Shown here: positions 11,851 through 23,339 of the stretch, piece after piece
Position numbering within the stretch: the first letter of the stretch is position 1
How the letters are laid out: the number at the start of each line of letters is the position of its first letter
Source: Maratus speciosus
Taxonomy: Eukaryota > Arthropoda > Arachnida > Araneae > Salticidae
Assembly: GCA_963932465.1 (NCBI GenBank)
Contig: OZ010792.1
Coordinates: 279,417,836 to 279,481,835, forward strand
Direction of reading: 5' to 3'
DNA length: 64,000 bases
Notes under the pieces: model-generated
What the model was told of the DNA's origin: nothing
What the model saw: the letters and a program-made list of their open reading frames with translations, nothing else
Database searches by the model: none
Made by a program: the position numbers and the translations under genes

Positions 11851-12596
11851 TACATTTTTTATTGAAATTTTTACTCTTAGAAAGTAGTGTTTTCCGCTAC
11901 TTTTGAAAGATAGAATGATAGACTGACGAGATTAGTTGTTCCTGTAAAGTACTTTAACCTAGTGGGCATTTTTTGGGACCCATACTTTCAAACGCTGGTA
12001 ATTACAGAGATGAATTATATGAAGAAATTCTAGATTATTTAATATTTCATGAGTAAAATTAGCATATTTCTAGTATGTTTAGCAATAATGGCCACATTTA
12101 GGGATTTTTGGTTCCAAGTTTTTCCAATCAACCAAAGCCAGCTTTCAAACAAATAACAATTATTATGAAACTGTGCTTCAATTGTATTTTTTTCCTAATT
12201 TCTATAATTTTCAAAGTTTACAATACAAAATTTTCAATCATTAACATTCATTTAATCTAAATAGGAAGAGATCGATAACTTAGAAGTAATAATATTTGTA
12301 AAAATTCATTGTTAGATTTTCATTGGCGGTTCAAAAGTTTGTATCTACCTAAATTTACATCTCTTGCAAGAATTTAAAAGAGTTAAAAACGAAAACACCA
12401 GGAAACTGTGTCGAAGGAAACAAATCACTTTTTTGGGTCTTGTCGTTGGCTTGCTGGTGCAACCTCATTATGCGAAGATTGAATAACTTGAATTGTTTAA
12501 GTTCTTTATTAAAATATAAATTTATGAGTAGAAATCAATATTGTAGTATTACTTTTCATTGATTTTAATAATTTTTACATTCATACTTTGTTATAG

Positions 12597-12697
12597 TGAT
12601 CATATTTTTTACCCATATAAACTGTCATACACTTGGCTGAGCTTCATTGGGTTTATCATTGTCCTTATTGTTGGAAACTTCATTAGTCTTCTTTCAG
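12597..12697 (+). CDS. SLC5-family sodium/solute symporter, internal exon (exon b, last transmembrane segment)
   Basis: The acceptor is ttatag and the donor is gtaata. The length of 101 bases enters in phase 2 and leaves in phase 1, fitting both neighbouring exons. It encodes a short polar linker, the YPYKLSYTWLSF stretch, then a strongly hydrophobic helix ending in GNFISLLSG. This corresponds to the final transmembrane helix of SLC5A8/A12-type transporters, where a Y-x-x-x-S-Y-L-Y stretch precedes the helix and an S-L-(S/T)-G motif follows it. It lies 8.6 kb downstream of the previous exon, and the intron is filled with repeats. Confidence 0.88.
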
Positions 12698-12737
12698 GTA
12701 ATAAATTAGTTCCATCTTTTTTTTTTTCTTTTTTTTT

Positions 12738-13312
12738 TTAACCATTTGGAAAAATGGTTATTGTTCTCGTCAGGATGGGAAATCAAAAGCATATCTTAAG
12801 GTTTTTATTGGTTTAATCCGCATTTTATTCGTTCTGATTTATCTATACCGTAATATGTATTTCCCTTTACTTTCAACAGAGATCTGTTGCCACTATGACA
12901 AAAAAGTAATAAAAACTACAAAAAAAAAAATTAATAACTCAGAAACAAATTGAGATACAGCTTTCAAACAAATTGCATTTAAAAGTACATTTTTTCTCTA
13001 TACGACGGTGTAAAAAGTAATATTGTGGGATGTTTAGAAGTTTAAGAATGAAATTTCATTTAAAATGGGTTGTCAGATTTCTTGAAAATCTGACGATGGA
13101 AAAGCCTTTTCCCGAACAGCCAATGAAATGCTTGGATAAGTTTCAGGTGGATAATGCGTACGAGTCGCAGGCGATTTCCGTCGCTTGCAATTTTTACGTG
13201 TAATAACACTATTAATGTTTAATTCATGGCGTACGTAATGTATGATCAACTCCGTGCTATTTTTTATGTCTTAAATTTTAGTCTTTGAAAAAATCATTTT
13301 CCAAATGGTCGT
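12738..13312. repeat. Possible inverted-terminal element just downstream of exon b
   Basis: 'accatttggaaaaatggt' near 12741 and 'cattttccaaatggtcg' near 13296 form an imperfect inverted pair about 575 bp apart. The interior (13,080-13,200) is GC-richer than its surroundings. No target duplication was seen, so the call is weak. The stretch 13,312-13,860 shows no other recognisable feature. Confidence 0.25.
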
Positions 13313-13870
13313 TGTAATTTGTTAAATTGCATTTTTTTTTCTAAAGAAAATAATTTTGTATTATATTTAACAATGTAGTTTAATCTAGTGAACCAAGAGC
13401 TGATGAATATAATATCTAATATATCTTATATAAGCGAAAATTTGAACAAAAGTTACTTTATTTGTACATAAATGTAGGTGGCAATTCTGTTTATCAATAA
13501 AAACTTGGTTTTGTTACTTAGAAAAAAGAATAGAGAGGGCGGCGACCGCAGAAACCATCGAATTCTCCGAAAATTGTAATTTTGTAGTAATAGTCGTTGA
13601 CGCAAAGATGGTGAACGGTGATGGAAAACGGTGTTTTCCTGCTCCCAGTCTTCCATGTTTTCACACCTTTTGGTGCAGGAAAACACAATGGTAAACCTAC
13701 GAGTCAGCCGCTAAAATCGGGTTTTTAAGTGTTTTCCACCAAGATATGACTTGACAGACCGACTGCATTTTAATATGCGAATCAAGATTTAACTAATCCT
13801 ACAATTTCATCCGTGAACTAGTTGAGGTGATTGTCTGTGCTACCGGCTCCCAGTCTATCATTTTCAATGC

Positions 13871-16320
13871 TTTCCGACATGGTTGAAAGTATTTATCAGC
13901 TCGGCTCGTCTGCGAATTTGTTTGTCTCACTCTCCGTCTGCTTGTCCATTTTCTAACGTTCGTAAATATATTTGGAATGTTATGAAATCAATATATGGTA
14001 CTGAAGTTTATTATAAGATGACCCTTGTTGAAGATGTAGCGAGTAGCATATACGATTTGTTTACAGGGACGCTCAAAAGAATTCAGATCGCGTATATTTG
14101 TTTTACGTACATTTTAATGATGTTGAAGTGCGTCAGGCGTCACGAAAATGATATGTCACATTAATGTGCACTACATCATTTTTCCTATAAGAAATGGCGG
14201 ACGTATCGTTCTGTTATTACAGGGGGGCACAAGAAAAATCATATTACGTTACTGTCATCTATAAGCAGAAATGTTTTAAAGTGTATTTTATTGATGTTAT
14301 ACGACGTAATGAATTTTATATACGTTATTAGGATGCGCGATAATATTATCTCTTTAGGGTGATTGTGGACCTTTATTTAAACAAAAATGAACCCAAAAAT
14401 CGAAATTTCTTTTCGTGTGTGTTATTATTCTCCAATATGTATTGAGTCATTTGTGAAAAACTGCATGCAGACGCGATAATTTTACGCAAAATTACAAATG
14501 TTTAAATTTTGTACACAAATAATTTTTTGGTCCTTTAACCCTTAATAAGGCTTCACACTTAATTTTAGGCCCCATATACCAAATTCGCACCAATAAATTT
14601 AGATAAAATTTTACTTTTATAATAAACGTGGCTAAAAGCATTTACTTTCAAAGTACAGTAGGTGATTTGTTTACGAACACTTTCGCAAGAGAATTTATGT
14701 TCGGATAACGAACGCCTCACAAAACAAAGCCAAGAAGAAGCAATGCTGTGTTTCAGACTTGCGGAGCTATATTTAATTGCATCTACTGTCGACTTAGAGA
14801 ACATTTTAACAGTTGTATACATGTGGCCTAATTAAATCATAGGCTACCAGGGTTTCGGGCCCTTCATCTTAGGGCCCCAAATTAGAATGAACAGATTACA
14901 TTAGTTTTTATATTTTATGTCTTTTTTTTTAAGAAATTTTTTTAATTGCAAATTTATTATTTTAATTGAATTATAGTTCACAAATTATTAAAAAGCTCTA
15001 GGCTCCGCTCCACTTGAGCTTTATCGGGTTCTGCAGTAAACACGATGTTGTAGAGAACAAAGGTGTTTTTGAAAGGTCAAATTGATATGATTTAATGCCG
15101 TAGTCAATGAATGTAAGCCTAAAAGTTTTTATAAAGAACATGTCATTTACTTTTTTAAGTACGACACGACACGGACAAAGCCATCAAAATGCGATCTGTC
15201 CATATTAAATAAAGACGTATATTAACCTTACTACAAAAGGGAAGATTTATGTTATATTTTATACAATATTTAGCTTTTAAGAACGGATTAATTAAATTCC
15301 CATACAAATCAATACAAAATCTATGATCGCTTAACAAACAATTTGGTTAGCGAACACTGTTTTGGAAAGGATTAAGTTCGTTAACCGATCACCCACAGTA
15401 ATTTGTTAATAAATTCGGTTGACATTAAACAATTTCAACATTCTTTAAACAATATTAATCTGCCTTAGAAAGGGTTAACATACTTTAAATCTGTTTTTCT
15501 CAAAACTGATTATGCTCCATGCATCTTAATTTTTGATCGAAATTCGTGAAATTGATAAGGAAGAATACTGATATTGCTTACAAAGAAACTGTGTATGCAA
15601 TTTAAAATTCGACTTCATTAAGTTAATTAAATTTGATTTTACACTTATTAAAAGGCAAAATTTTGATGAATATTGGTATGGAATTTTGAAAATAATCTCT
15701 AAAAAATTAACTATACAAGGGATTAAAAAATCGATACACACATTTGTTTGTAATAGAGTTTTAAATGTTTAAATGTAAAATCGTGGAAATATCTCAAAAA
15801 TTAAGACGCATGAAGCATTTTAAAATTTCGGTTTAAAACTTTACTTTTTTTAATCTTAAAATTATAATAAGATTAGACTTTCTTTTAAGGATTTCTATCT
15901 TATGGTGAAGTGCATATTCGCACAAAATTTCATATCTCTATGATGAAAAAAAAAACGTCCACCGTCCACTTAATAAATTTAGCATACAACATTTAATGTT
16001 CTTTATAGGACCGCACAAAAGAATTAAAGTCTGTGATAAAATTTAATGGAGCTGCGCTTTCATGTGTGTTATGAGATTTTAAGCTTAATAAAATTTTAGT
16101 GTGTTATGTGGTCTGTATAAGAAGCTATATATCATAAATAGGGTTGCCCAAAAGAATGCAACTAGTATATTGCCAGTTTACGGGCGTGCAGTAATATTTG
16201 AGTTCCTCGACTTTACTATGTGCTTTCTAAATTACTTATTCAAATTTCCCCTTTCACTGTATAAATGTATATAAAGTTTCAATACTATTATTTTGGTGTT
16301 GAAAAGTACTTCATCATCTA
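13871..16320 (+). mobile_element. Composite dispersed repeat, family A, copy split by nested insertions
   Basis: The head ('ctttccgacatggttgaaag', then a degraded 'gtctgc/ctgtc' tract) and monomer phrases ('tttacagggacgctcaaaag' near 14062, 'acaggggggcacaag' near 14219) match family A. The right part resumes at about 16010 ('aggaccgcacaaaagaatt') and ends near 16320 like the copy at 9313-10999 ('gttgaaaagtacttcatcat'). The interior 14,350-15,990 is unrelated and includes the TIR element at 14656-15398. An outer imperfect inverted pair (GGTGATTGTGGAC near 14357, GTCCACCGTCCAC near 15957) may mark a further insertion. Confidence 0.5.
14656..15398. mobile_element. Pogo/Tigger-like MITE with TA duplication
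   Basis: The inverted ends are CAGTAGGTGATTTGTTTACG on the left, and the right end is nearly its reverse complement (ending GATCACCCACAG). TA flanks both sides (14654-14655 and 15399-15400). Subterminal 'aacgaac' motifs are typical of pogo/Tigger ends. It is 743 bp long with no recognisable transposase. It is nested in the family A copy. Confidence 0.6.
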
Positions 16321-16843
16321 TTCCTGTTGCATGATTTCTCTTTCTTGTGTATGGATGTAAACAATTGCTGAAAATTTATTGTTCATAATATTTCGACACT
16401 GTTGTATTCTTTTCCAAAAACACTTAGTATTTTTAATTCTTCGTCTATCTTTCATGAAATAGACATTACATATTGCAGAGAAATTTCTGTTTTTCTGTGC
16501 AAAATTACAATTTTTCAATTGAAGTCCATTTTCCCATGTTGAACAGATCCAAGTATATTTACGCAAGTTAGAAAAAACTGAAATATTTTCCTTTCTTTTA
16601 AAAAATTACGTAAGTTTTGGGGCTTATTACTCTGCTAATGCTGAGACTGGGAAGTCAAATTTCTCATACAGTGCGAATTTGATTGTCTCGTACACAAAAT
16701 TCTTAATGCTGAATATGATGTCATTTTTTGCTGAAAATATATTTATTAAAGGGAGGATAATTGTTGCGAAATCACATGTAAAATAAAGCTGATATCGATG
16801 TATCTTTCTCTCGGAAACTACAGAAGCGACTTCAATACTTTTT

Positions 16844-16898
16844 AACACTTCCCAACATAGTTGAAAAGCGTTTATGAATTCGGTTTGTCGGTCTGTAT

Positions 16899-16932
<34 letters not shown>

Positions 16933-17642
16933 CAGTATGTCCGTCTGTCCACCCGTGCACTAACTCGCGTAAATATAGTTCGATTGTCATGAAATTGATA
17001 TACGAGGACCCCAGAAACCAAGCGGTATAAGTGACAAAATTAAATAAACTGAGCGTACAAAGATTATCTGGAAATAAGGCTATTTGTTTGGAGAGAAAGA
17101 AATGTGAGATTTGTCTAATTATGTGCTGCGTTCTAGAAGTCAACTATACTTAACTACTTAAATCTTTAATCTCTACTTACATAAAAAAAATATTGTACTC
17201 AACTTTTCTTTAGCAGTTATCGAAATAAGAATTCAATAATCGCTGTGAAATAAGCAACAGTTTCATATTTTAATTCAGTCAATTAATACTGATGTTCCAA
17301 CTTTGAACTCAATTTACTCTTAATCTAAATTTTGTCACTTGTATCCCTTGGCTTCTGGAGTCCTCATATGTTATTGGGATTTACTATGGCATGTTTGGTA
17401 CTGAAAATGAAGTGTGTAGCATATTTGGTACATTTACAGGACCGCTCAAAAGAATTCCGTTACATTACGGTCTATGGGGGAAAATCGTTTACCATGTATT
17501 TTAATGATATTACAGTATTTTTAAAATATTGAAATTCATATACATCGCTGAGGTGTACTGCAAGGTTCTTTCTATAGAAATATGGTGTGCACCACAGAGC
17601 TTATCGTTTATTTACAGGGACGCAGAAAAGAATTTGGCTAAA
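16844..17642 (+). mobile_element. Composite dispersed repeat, family A, 3'-truncated copy
   Basis: The copy begins with AACACTTCCCAAC at 16844-16856, then 'gttgaaaagcgtttatgaat' and a long GTCTGTCTG/GTCC tract (about 16888-16950), then 'ctaactcgcgtaaatata'. It is interrupted by the TA-flanked element at 17003-17366 and resumes with monomers at about 17436 and 17617 ('acagg(g)acgc'). At about 17643 it stops against a truncated MITE. An ORF across the tetranucleotide tract is not a gene. Confidence 0.65.
17003..17366. mobile_element. 364-bp TIR element inserted into family A repeat
   Basis: The inverted ends are about 36 bp, starting (C/T)GAGGAC(C/T)CCAGAA(A/G)CCAAG and running into GTGACAAAATT. 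TA flanks both ends (17001-17002 and 17367-17368). The host repeat reads across the insertion point ('gaaattgata|ta...tatgttatt'), which supports a true insertion. No transposase is encoded. This is a Tc1/mariner-type MITE by its target site. Confidence 0.75.
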
Positions 17643-17644
17643 GA

Positions 17645-17958
17645 AATGGGTCGCAGTCGACTAGAGTAGGTCTCAGTCGCCAATTCAATCTTCTTCTTAG
17701 GGATCAACGTCATACATTTGACCTCCTTTCTTCGCATCAATGCTAGGAGAAGGGCCGGGCCAAAAAATCGGGTCTTTTTTTAGCGCCTTTTGCTCACAGC
17801 ATTATCTATCGCTGCTATTTGTAACTTAAACTAAGAATCTGAGTAAAAAAAAAACTCCTGACATCTTACATAATCCTCCCGCAAAAATTTTTTAGTAGTT
17901 GTCACCACTTGCAAGTTAGTAATTTTTTAAATCGGTCAGCCCATTTTAAGACACCTGG
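17645..17958. mobile_element. CCGGGTGTCC-family MITE, left arm missing
   Basis: The right arm ends at 17958 with 'aagacacctgg' followed by TA. The interior ('tttgacctcctttcttcgca', 'ttatctatcgctgctattt') matches the copy at 27031-27545. The outer left arm is absent and the junction falls in the family A copy. About 300 bp then separate it from the next exon, with no other feature. Confidence 0.7.
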
Positions 17959-18243
17959 TAGTTTAAAATAATAAGAATTACTTTTTTAGTCAGATTAACC
18001 AGTTTAAGAAAGATTTTTCATTAAAATTATTTTTATCGTTTATTATAAGTTCAACTAACAATTCCTAATTGATATTTTGTATTTTGTTGAATTTTGATGG
18101 GTGCTGTCTCGTTATTAATTAATACTAAATTAAAATGAACTAATCTATTCTGATGATTGTAATTGTAATTGAAAGTTAATTGAATTTAAACTAAATAAAT
18201 TAATAATTCAAATATTATCCTTTAAAACTTTTTTTTTCCACAG

Positions 18244-18353
18244 GTCCTGCAAGAGATGTTGACCAAATACTCCTTTCTCCTCTGACCAAATTCTACGAAA
18301 GATGTTCTCCGAAAACTATAAGTCAACGATTCTGGTCTGCAAACTCGAAAAAG
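18244..18353 (+). CDS. SLC5-family sodium/solute symporter, internal exon (exon c, start of cytosolic tail)
   Basis: A long T-rich tract and cag acceptor precede the exon, and the donor is gtagag. The length of 110 bases enters in phase 1 and leaves in phase 0, matching exon b and the terminal exon. The product is hydrophilic: GPARDVDQILLSPLTKFYER, then CSPKTISQRFW and a lysine-ending stretch. This fits the intracellular C-terminal tail that follows the last helix in SLC5 monocarboxylate/multivitamin transporters, where a short D-P-x-L/L-L-type motif occurs at this place. No catalytic or sodium-site residues are expected here. Confidence 0.85.
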
Positions 18354-19290
18354 GTAGAGCACTTTTTAACAAATTATTAAATTTAAACATAAAAATCGCT
18401 TTTGTTTAATGACACGAAAAAGAAAGAAAAATAACGTAAAAATTTCTAAGAAGCTCAAACACAGTAAATTTCTACAAATACAGTAGTACATTTTCTAAGC
18501 AATCCGCTGCAGAAATATGCATCAATCGAATCATTTTGTTTAGAGATACATATAATTTACACAGGAATATATACCAGAATATATACAATATAAGTAAGGC
18601 CAATTTTAAAAACAGTTAGATGAGTATTTACTCCAGTAAGACTATTGATATAAAACAATTTGAATAATGTCAAACAATTTGGATAAGAATTCTGATTTAA
18701 AACGATTTGAATAAGAATATTGATGAAAAACTATCTAAATTTAATATCGATGCAAAGCAATTTAAACTTCAATACTGTTTCTCACAAAATAAAAATTAAT
18801 CAGAGCGTTTTCTCTTAACAGCATTAGTTTTCCTTCAACTAGCTTTTTATGCAAATGTATAATGCTCATTTGTTGCAAACAATTAAAAATTTAACATAGT
18901 ACTAAACAATTTAAATTTCAGTTTAATAATAATTTAAATCCCATCTTAATTAAATGGCTTCTACACCTTAATAATTACGCACCCGCGAGAACATTAAATT
19001 TACTAATTATCCAATAACTCTTCTATATCATTCTATTTTATTTCTCCAGTATGCTCTAGCCATCACAAAACTATCTTCTATATCATTCTATTCTTATTTA
19101 ATCGATATCTCGTTATCTAATTTCAAGCAACAATAACCTCAAGTATAAAATTTAGTGCACTATACCCAATGTGTATATTCAATAAAAATTCAGATAAGGC
19201 TATAATATTCATTGTAAAAAACAGAGCATAGCAGCGCCCCTTCCTGAGTTAACAATTCCACAATTAAATGAATATATTTTTATTTTCTTC
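18354..19290. other. AT-rich intron sequence without recognised feature
   Basis: I see no element, exon or clear repeat in this stretch beyond poly-A/T and degenerate 'aacaatttgaat'-like repetition around 18,650-18,780. Confidence 0.6.
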
Positions 19291-19300
19291 TCTCTTCAAT

Positions 19301-20029
19301 AGAAGAAAGTATTGTAATCCAAATTTTTTCGACTTCTGGTTATTGACGGATTTACGCGTTTTAGGGGTCAGAGATCCCCAAAAACATGTTTATACAACAT
19401 GTCTGACTGTTTGTCCGTATGTACCATCGAAAAGTGTATGAAGTTATGCATAGAATTTAACCAAATTTGTGTATGTTTTTGGCTATGGCAAGCAGGTTTT
19501 CCCTAAATTTGGAAAATTTCTACCGAAAGGAGGTGCTGTAATAGCGATTTTTGTGCAGTTTTCATTATTGTACCATCAAAAAGAGTATAAAGTTATGCAT
19601 AGAATTGAACCAAATCTTTTATGTATATTTCTGGCTATGGCAAGCAGATCCTCCTCGAATTTCGAAATATTCCGCCGGAAGGGGGCGCTGTAATAGCGAT
19701 TTTTGTATAATTTTCTCGATTGTTTGTAGTTTTATGTACATCAGTGGCTCGTGCAGTGACGAGAACTTCACATCCTGCTAAGCCGGCTATTCACAAACAG
19801 CTAATGTACGACAGAATAATGAAAAGCTATTTATTTTAATAAATGTCATGATCGAGATTAACTCGTTTTTATTCCGGTTAACTGACTGAAGAAGAAATTT
19901 AAGGTGGAAATCAAAGTTGGTACAGTATTGAACTGATAATATTGAAGTACTATTAACATTTATAACTACTTTTTGAAATATGAAGATGTAAGAGATAGAA
20001 AAAGTTTTAGGATTGGCACATCCAACTAG
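19301..20029 (+). mobile_element. Helitron-like composite repeat (family B), second plus-strand copy
   Basis: The head (AGAAGAAAGTATTG, 'gacggatttacgcgtttta', 'ccccaaaaacatgtttatac') matches 6788 onward. The two monomers, marked by 'accatc(g/a)aaaa' at about 19423 and 19570 (147-bp period), differ from those of that copy. They instead match the minus-strand copy at 4276-6650. The 3' part ends 'ttggcacatccaaCTAG' with CTAG at 20026-20029, then T. The small stem TTGG...CCAA lies just before CTAG. ORFs here simply read through the monomers. Confidence 0.6.
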
Positions 20030-20039
20030 TTTTTCATAA

Positions 20040-22660
20040 TAAGCATCTTACGCATTGAGCTTAATGCTATTCCATCTAACAGATGTCGAAGCATAGCTAT
20101 CACACCATCGTGCATAACATATTACCTGTAAGGCAAAATCCTCTAAAATCTAATCAGCATCAATTTATGTCAATATTTAAATAAATTTAAATATTGTGGA
20201 ATTCTGTTCATTTCTTCTTGAGTAATTTGTGTAACACATTGTTCCTGAGTAATTTGTGTAATACAGAAATAGACGCGAGACAGACCATACGTTGGTTAAA
20301 AATTAGTCGAATCGTATTCAGAACACGTAAATCTATGAAAATCCCAAGTAAAACATTTTGAATAATTCAGTATTTTATCAAGGTTCATGCACAACAGGAT
20401 TGATCATTCTCTTCTAATTATAAAATTTCTATTTAATATTTAATCAGCAGAATTCGTAATCGCCTTATTTGGCAGCAGAATTTGTAATATTAACCCGCTT
20501 TTAAATATGGCGAAGAATTCTATTTAAAATTTATGGCGATTTGTGGATACATGATGATTAGTAATAAGAAATCAAATTTGAATAGTTATGCTTAGAATTT
20601 ATGAAATAAGTTTAGATACACTGAAACGAAACATTTCGTTCGGCTACAAAAATTAAAAAGTTATGAATAACTTTATACACTGGATGATTAAATCATTTCA
20701 AATTAATCAGATTCTGTACTTATGAACCTTTTTCACGAAATTTTTAATGTTTTTGCACTCAATCTTGTGTAGTATTTTTTAATAGTTGATTATACAATGC
20801 AGAACCAAAAATACGGAAACATTTACAACGGTCATATTTCTAATTTCAAAAATTTATAAAAATTGCGCAATTTAAACTTGAAAAAAGAATATGTTTAAAA
20901 TAAATATAATACACTAATTACTAGAAACGTTGAAAAACTTACAAATAACCTTTATCTTAAATTAAAAAAAAAAAAAAAAATCTTATTTTTCATGTTATTT
21001 AAAAGCAATCAAAGAAAAAAATTACATTGCAAAATTTACATTACATAAGAAAAAATTACGTACGGGGTGCGCCATAAATTTGTCCAAACTTAAAAATTCA
21101 TTATAAAAAAGTAACGATCGTAAAATTTTTCGGTTTGTGCGAATATGATCAGGGAGCGCATCATCGACGCATCGTAGAAAGAGAAAGGCAAAAACATAAG
21201 CAACAAACATCTGCTTATGATGAACTCAAGTCACTTCGCGCCTCACGGAGACGACATTTTTTAATCTTAAAACCAAGGAATATGAAAGCTACCTTTTCCT
21301 CCCTGCACTATGTTAATTTTTTTCAAGGACGCATGAGTACATATCCATCGCATCTATATCTATAAAAAAAATTTAGATAAATGGCTTATTTACACATCGG
21401 GACTAGCATCTCTTACAAGAGTTTTATTCGGTGTACCAGAAGACTCCTGGAGAATCATAGGTTGAACCCGTCGAATTTCGACGAAAGAAGACAACAGGGA
21501 GATGAAAGATTAGCGGAAGGGTCTCTTTAGGTCTGTGCTGTCGCCTCCCGGTCTATCACACATTTAAACATTTCTTTTCATTGGTCCGCTGCGTTTTCAT
21601 CAACAATTATGGCTTTTCTAGGCTTGCGACTCAAAAGCCTTTCTCCTATTTACTCATCGCCCTGGGTGAGCCGTGGGAAAGTCGGTGAAAATCAAACTTT
21701 ACTTGCTCCAAGGCGCTGAATATGTAGCATTTGCCGAGATCTTTTACGGGCATTTCGTATAAAACAGAATCGATGTGCTTAAAACTCGATTCTCATATTA
21801 AAACGCATTCATATGTTGTCAAAATCTGTGATTACCAGGGTTAGCCCTTGGCATTTTCATTATTGTACCAAGTACCATCGAAAAGGGGGTGACGGCAAGG
21901 CGATCAAATTAAGCATATATTTCTCCATATCCTGTTTCGGTCGATCCTTACGTGACGGACAGACAGAGGAGTGAGACCGAAAGAGAAACCCGAAATGGTT
22001 CAGTTCAAATGTATTCTAAAAAGTGCTGAACAGTTGATCAGGCTCGGGCCCGTACAGACCTCTACTCAAGCAGCTCACTACAAGTACATAAATCACAAAA
22101 TGCCAGCATGTATCCGGCTTTAGAATGTGGGACAAGCAAACAGCAAGGATAATTTATTGCTGGACCAAAATCGATGTAGGTACCGATAACTTCCTTCATC
22201 GCTATGGGTGAGCTGTGGGGAAGTCGGTGATCGCACGATTATGATTGAGAGAGAAGGATCAGATTATCATGCGCATGCGCTAAGCATAGATTATTTTGAA
22301 GCCTATCATGTTGCTATGGCAGCAGACGATAAAACGATCGGGTCGGGTGCTGGTTGAAATACTTCAGGAAAGAAAGGAATAAGTCAAGAGTCACTCCTTT
22401 TAAATTATTCAACTGTCATTTACAGCTAGTATTTTTCACTGGGGGGTGGTTTTGGGTTCCTTGGGTCAATCACTCCTGTGTCTGTCTGTCACAGCCGACC
22501 ACGGCGCTATGAGAGACATATTGAACTCTGAACGACGCCTGAGTGTTAGAATGCTGGTACCAAGATCGTATGTCTGCTCTCAGCCTTTAAGATATTATTA
22601 AAAGACAGGTAGAAAAGGCAGTTATTTCGAATGGTGCGCGCTTTTGATTCTATAATTCGG
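20040..22660. other. Intron stretch with unclassified repeat debris
   Basis: The part 20,040-21,060 is AT-rich with nothing recognisable. The phrase 'ggggtgcgccataaatttgt' at about 21,065 resembles a mariner-type terminus but no partner end was found. Between 21,400 and 22,660 the DNA is GC-richer. A phrase '(c)tgggtgag(c/t)cgtggg(g)aagtcggtga' occurs at about 21,664 and 22,206. Short gacagacagag / ctgtctgtc tracts occur at about 21,960 and 22,480. I see no exon of the SLC5 gene here. Confidence 0.4.
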
Positions 22661-22734
22661 ATTGTGAAGTTTTGTACGGCCCCGTACATGATCTATGCCC
22701 ATCATTGAGGACTGTAAAGGCGTATAAATCAAGC

Positions 22735-22860
22735 TTTTGTTTTATAAGGAGCTTCACATATTTGAAGGGCGGTGGTCACACGGTAATGGTTTGGGGAGCT
22801 TTTAGTCATGATGGATTAAGTTTTGTCTCATATCTTATCAAAACGTGTCCCGGACCCCCT
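22735..22860 (+). pseudogene. Tc1-type transposase fragment
   Basis: A frame on the plus strand contains KGGGHTVMVWGAFSHDGL. This corresponds to the conserved K-x-G-G-G-(x)-V-M-V-W-G-x-F/I-S block found between the first and second catalytic aspartates of Tc1-family DDE transposases. Sequence on both sides does not continue the protein, so this is a short relic. It lies in the last intron of the SLC5 gene and cannot be functional. Confidence 0.65.
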
Positions 22861-22922
22861 TAACCTGAAAGTAGCCAGTATGTTATTTTTTCATTCTACT
22901 TTTGCATAAAAACTTAAGAAAT

Positions 22923-23229
22923 ATGCACCAGTTGTGTTGCAGTTAACACATATTTGTACGTCTTTGAAAGCCTTTTCTTCTTGTATCAAAAGTTTCATCG
23001 GTTTGATTTCGTCATACACGATTTCCTTTCCCATTATATGTAAAAAAGTAGCCAATTTGGATTTGATATCTCTAGGAGAAGGGGGGAAGCATTTCAAATT
23101 TTATGAAAACCAGATCGGGGGGAAAGGAAACCGTGGAAGACGAAATCGAACCAATGAAACTTTCAATACAAGAAGAAAATGCTTTCAAAGACGCACAAAC
23201 ATGTGTTAACTGCAACACAACTGGTGCAT
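22923..23229. repeat. Foldback element with ~110-bp arms carrying a captured coding fragment
   Basis: Arms at about 22923-23032 and 23119-23229 are imperfect inverted repeats that begin ATGCACCAGTTGTGTTGCAG. In the frame reading towards the outer ends, each arm encodes a related peptide with the pattern P-M-K-L-x-I-Q-E-E-x-A-F-K-D and then C-V-N-C-N. That spacing recalls the P-M-x-L-(T)-x-x-E-x-x-x-F-x-x-A-x-x-C-x-x-C segment in Maverick/Polinton-type DNA polymerase B proteins. The resemblance is from memory of the motif and is tentative. A direct homology search of both arms would decide it. Confidence 0.5.
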
Positions 23230-23339
23230 TATTTTTGTCTCGGAGGAAAAATAAATAAAACACTGCTATTCCATTTCGCGGATAACTCTTTTGTTAATTC
23301 GATGTGGCACTCTATTGAATTTTTTACTGCTTTACTTCA

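Noticed and set aside
16832..17143. Minus-strand ORF of 103 codons with a D/T/R repeat
   Set aside because: It reads through the GTCTGTCTG tract and crosses into an inserted TIR element, so it is not a gene.
21450..21475. tRNA B-box-like text 'ggttgaacccg'
   Set aside because: No A-box, acceptor stem or anticodon arm could be placed around it.
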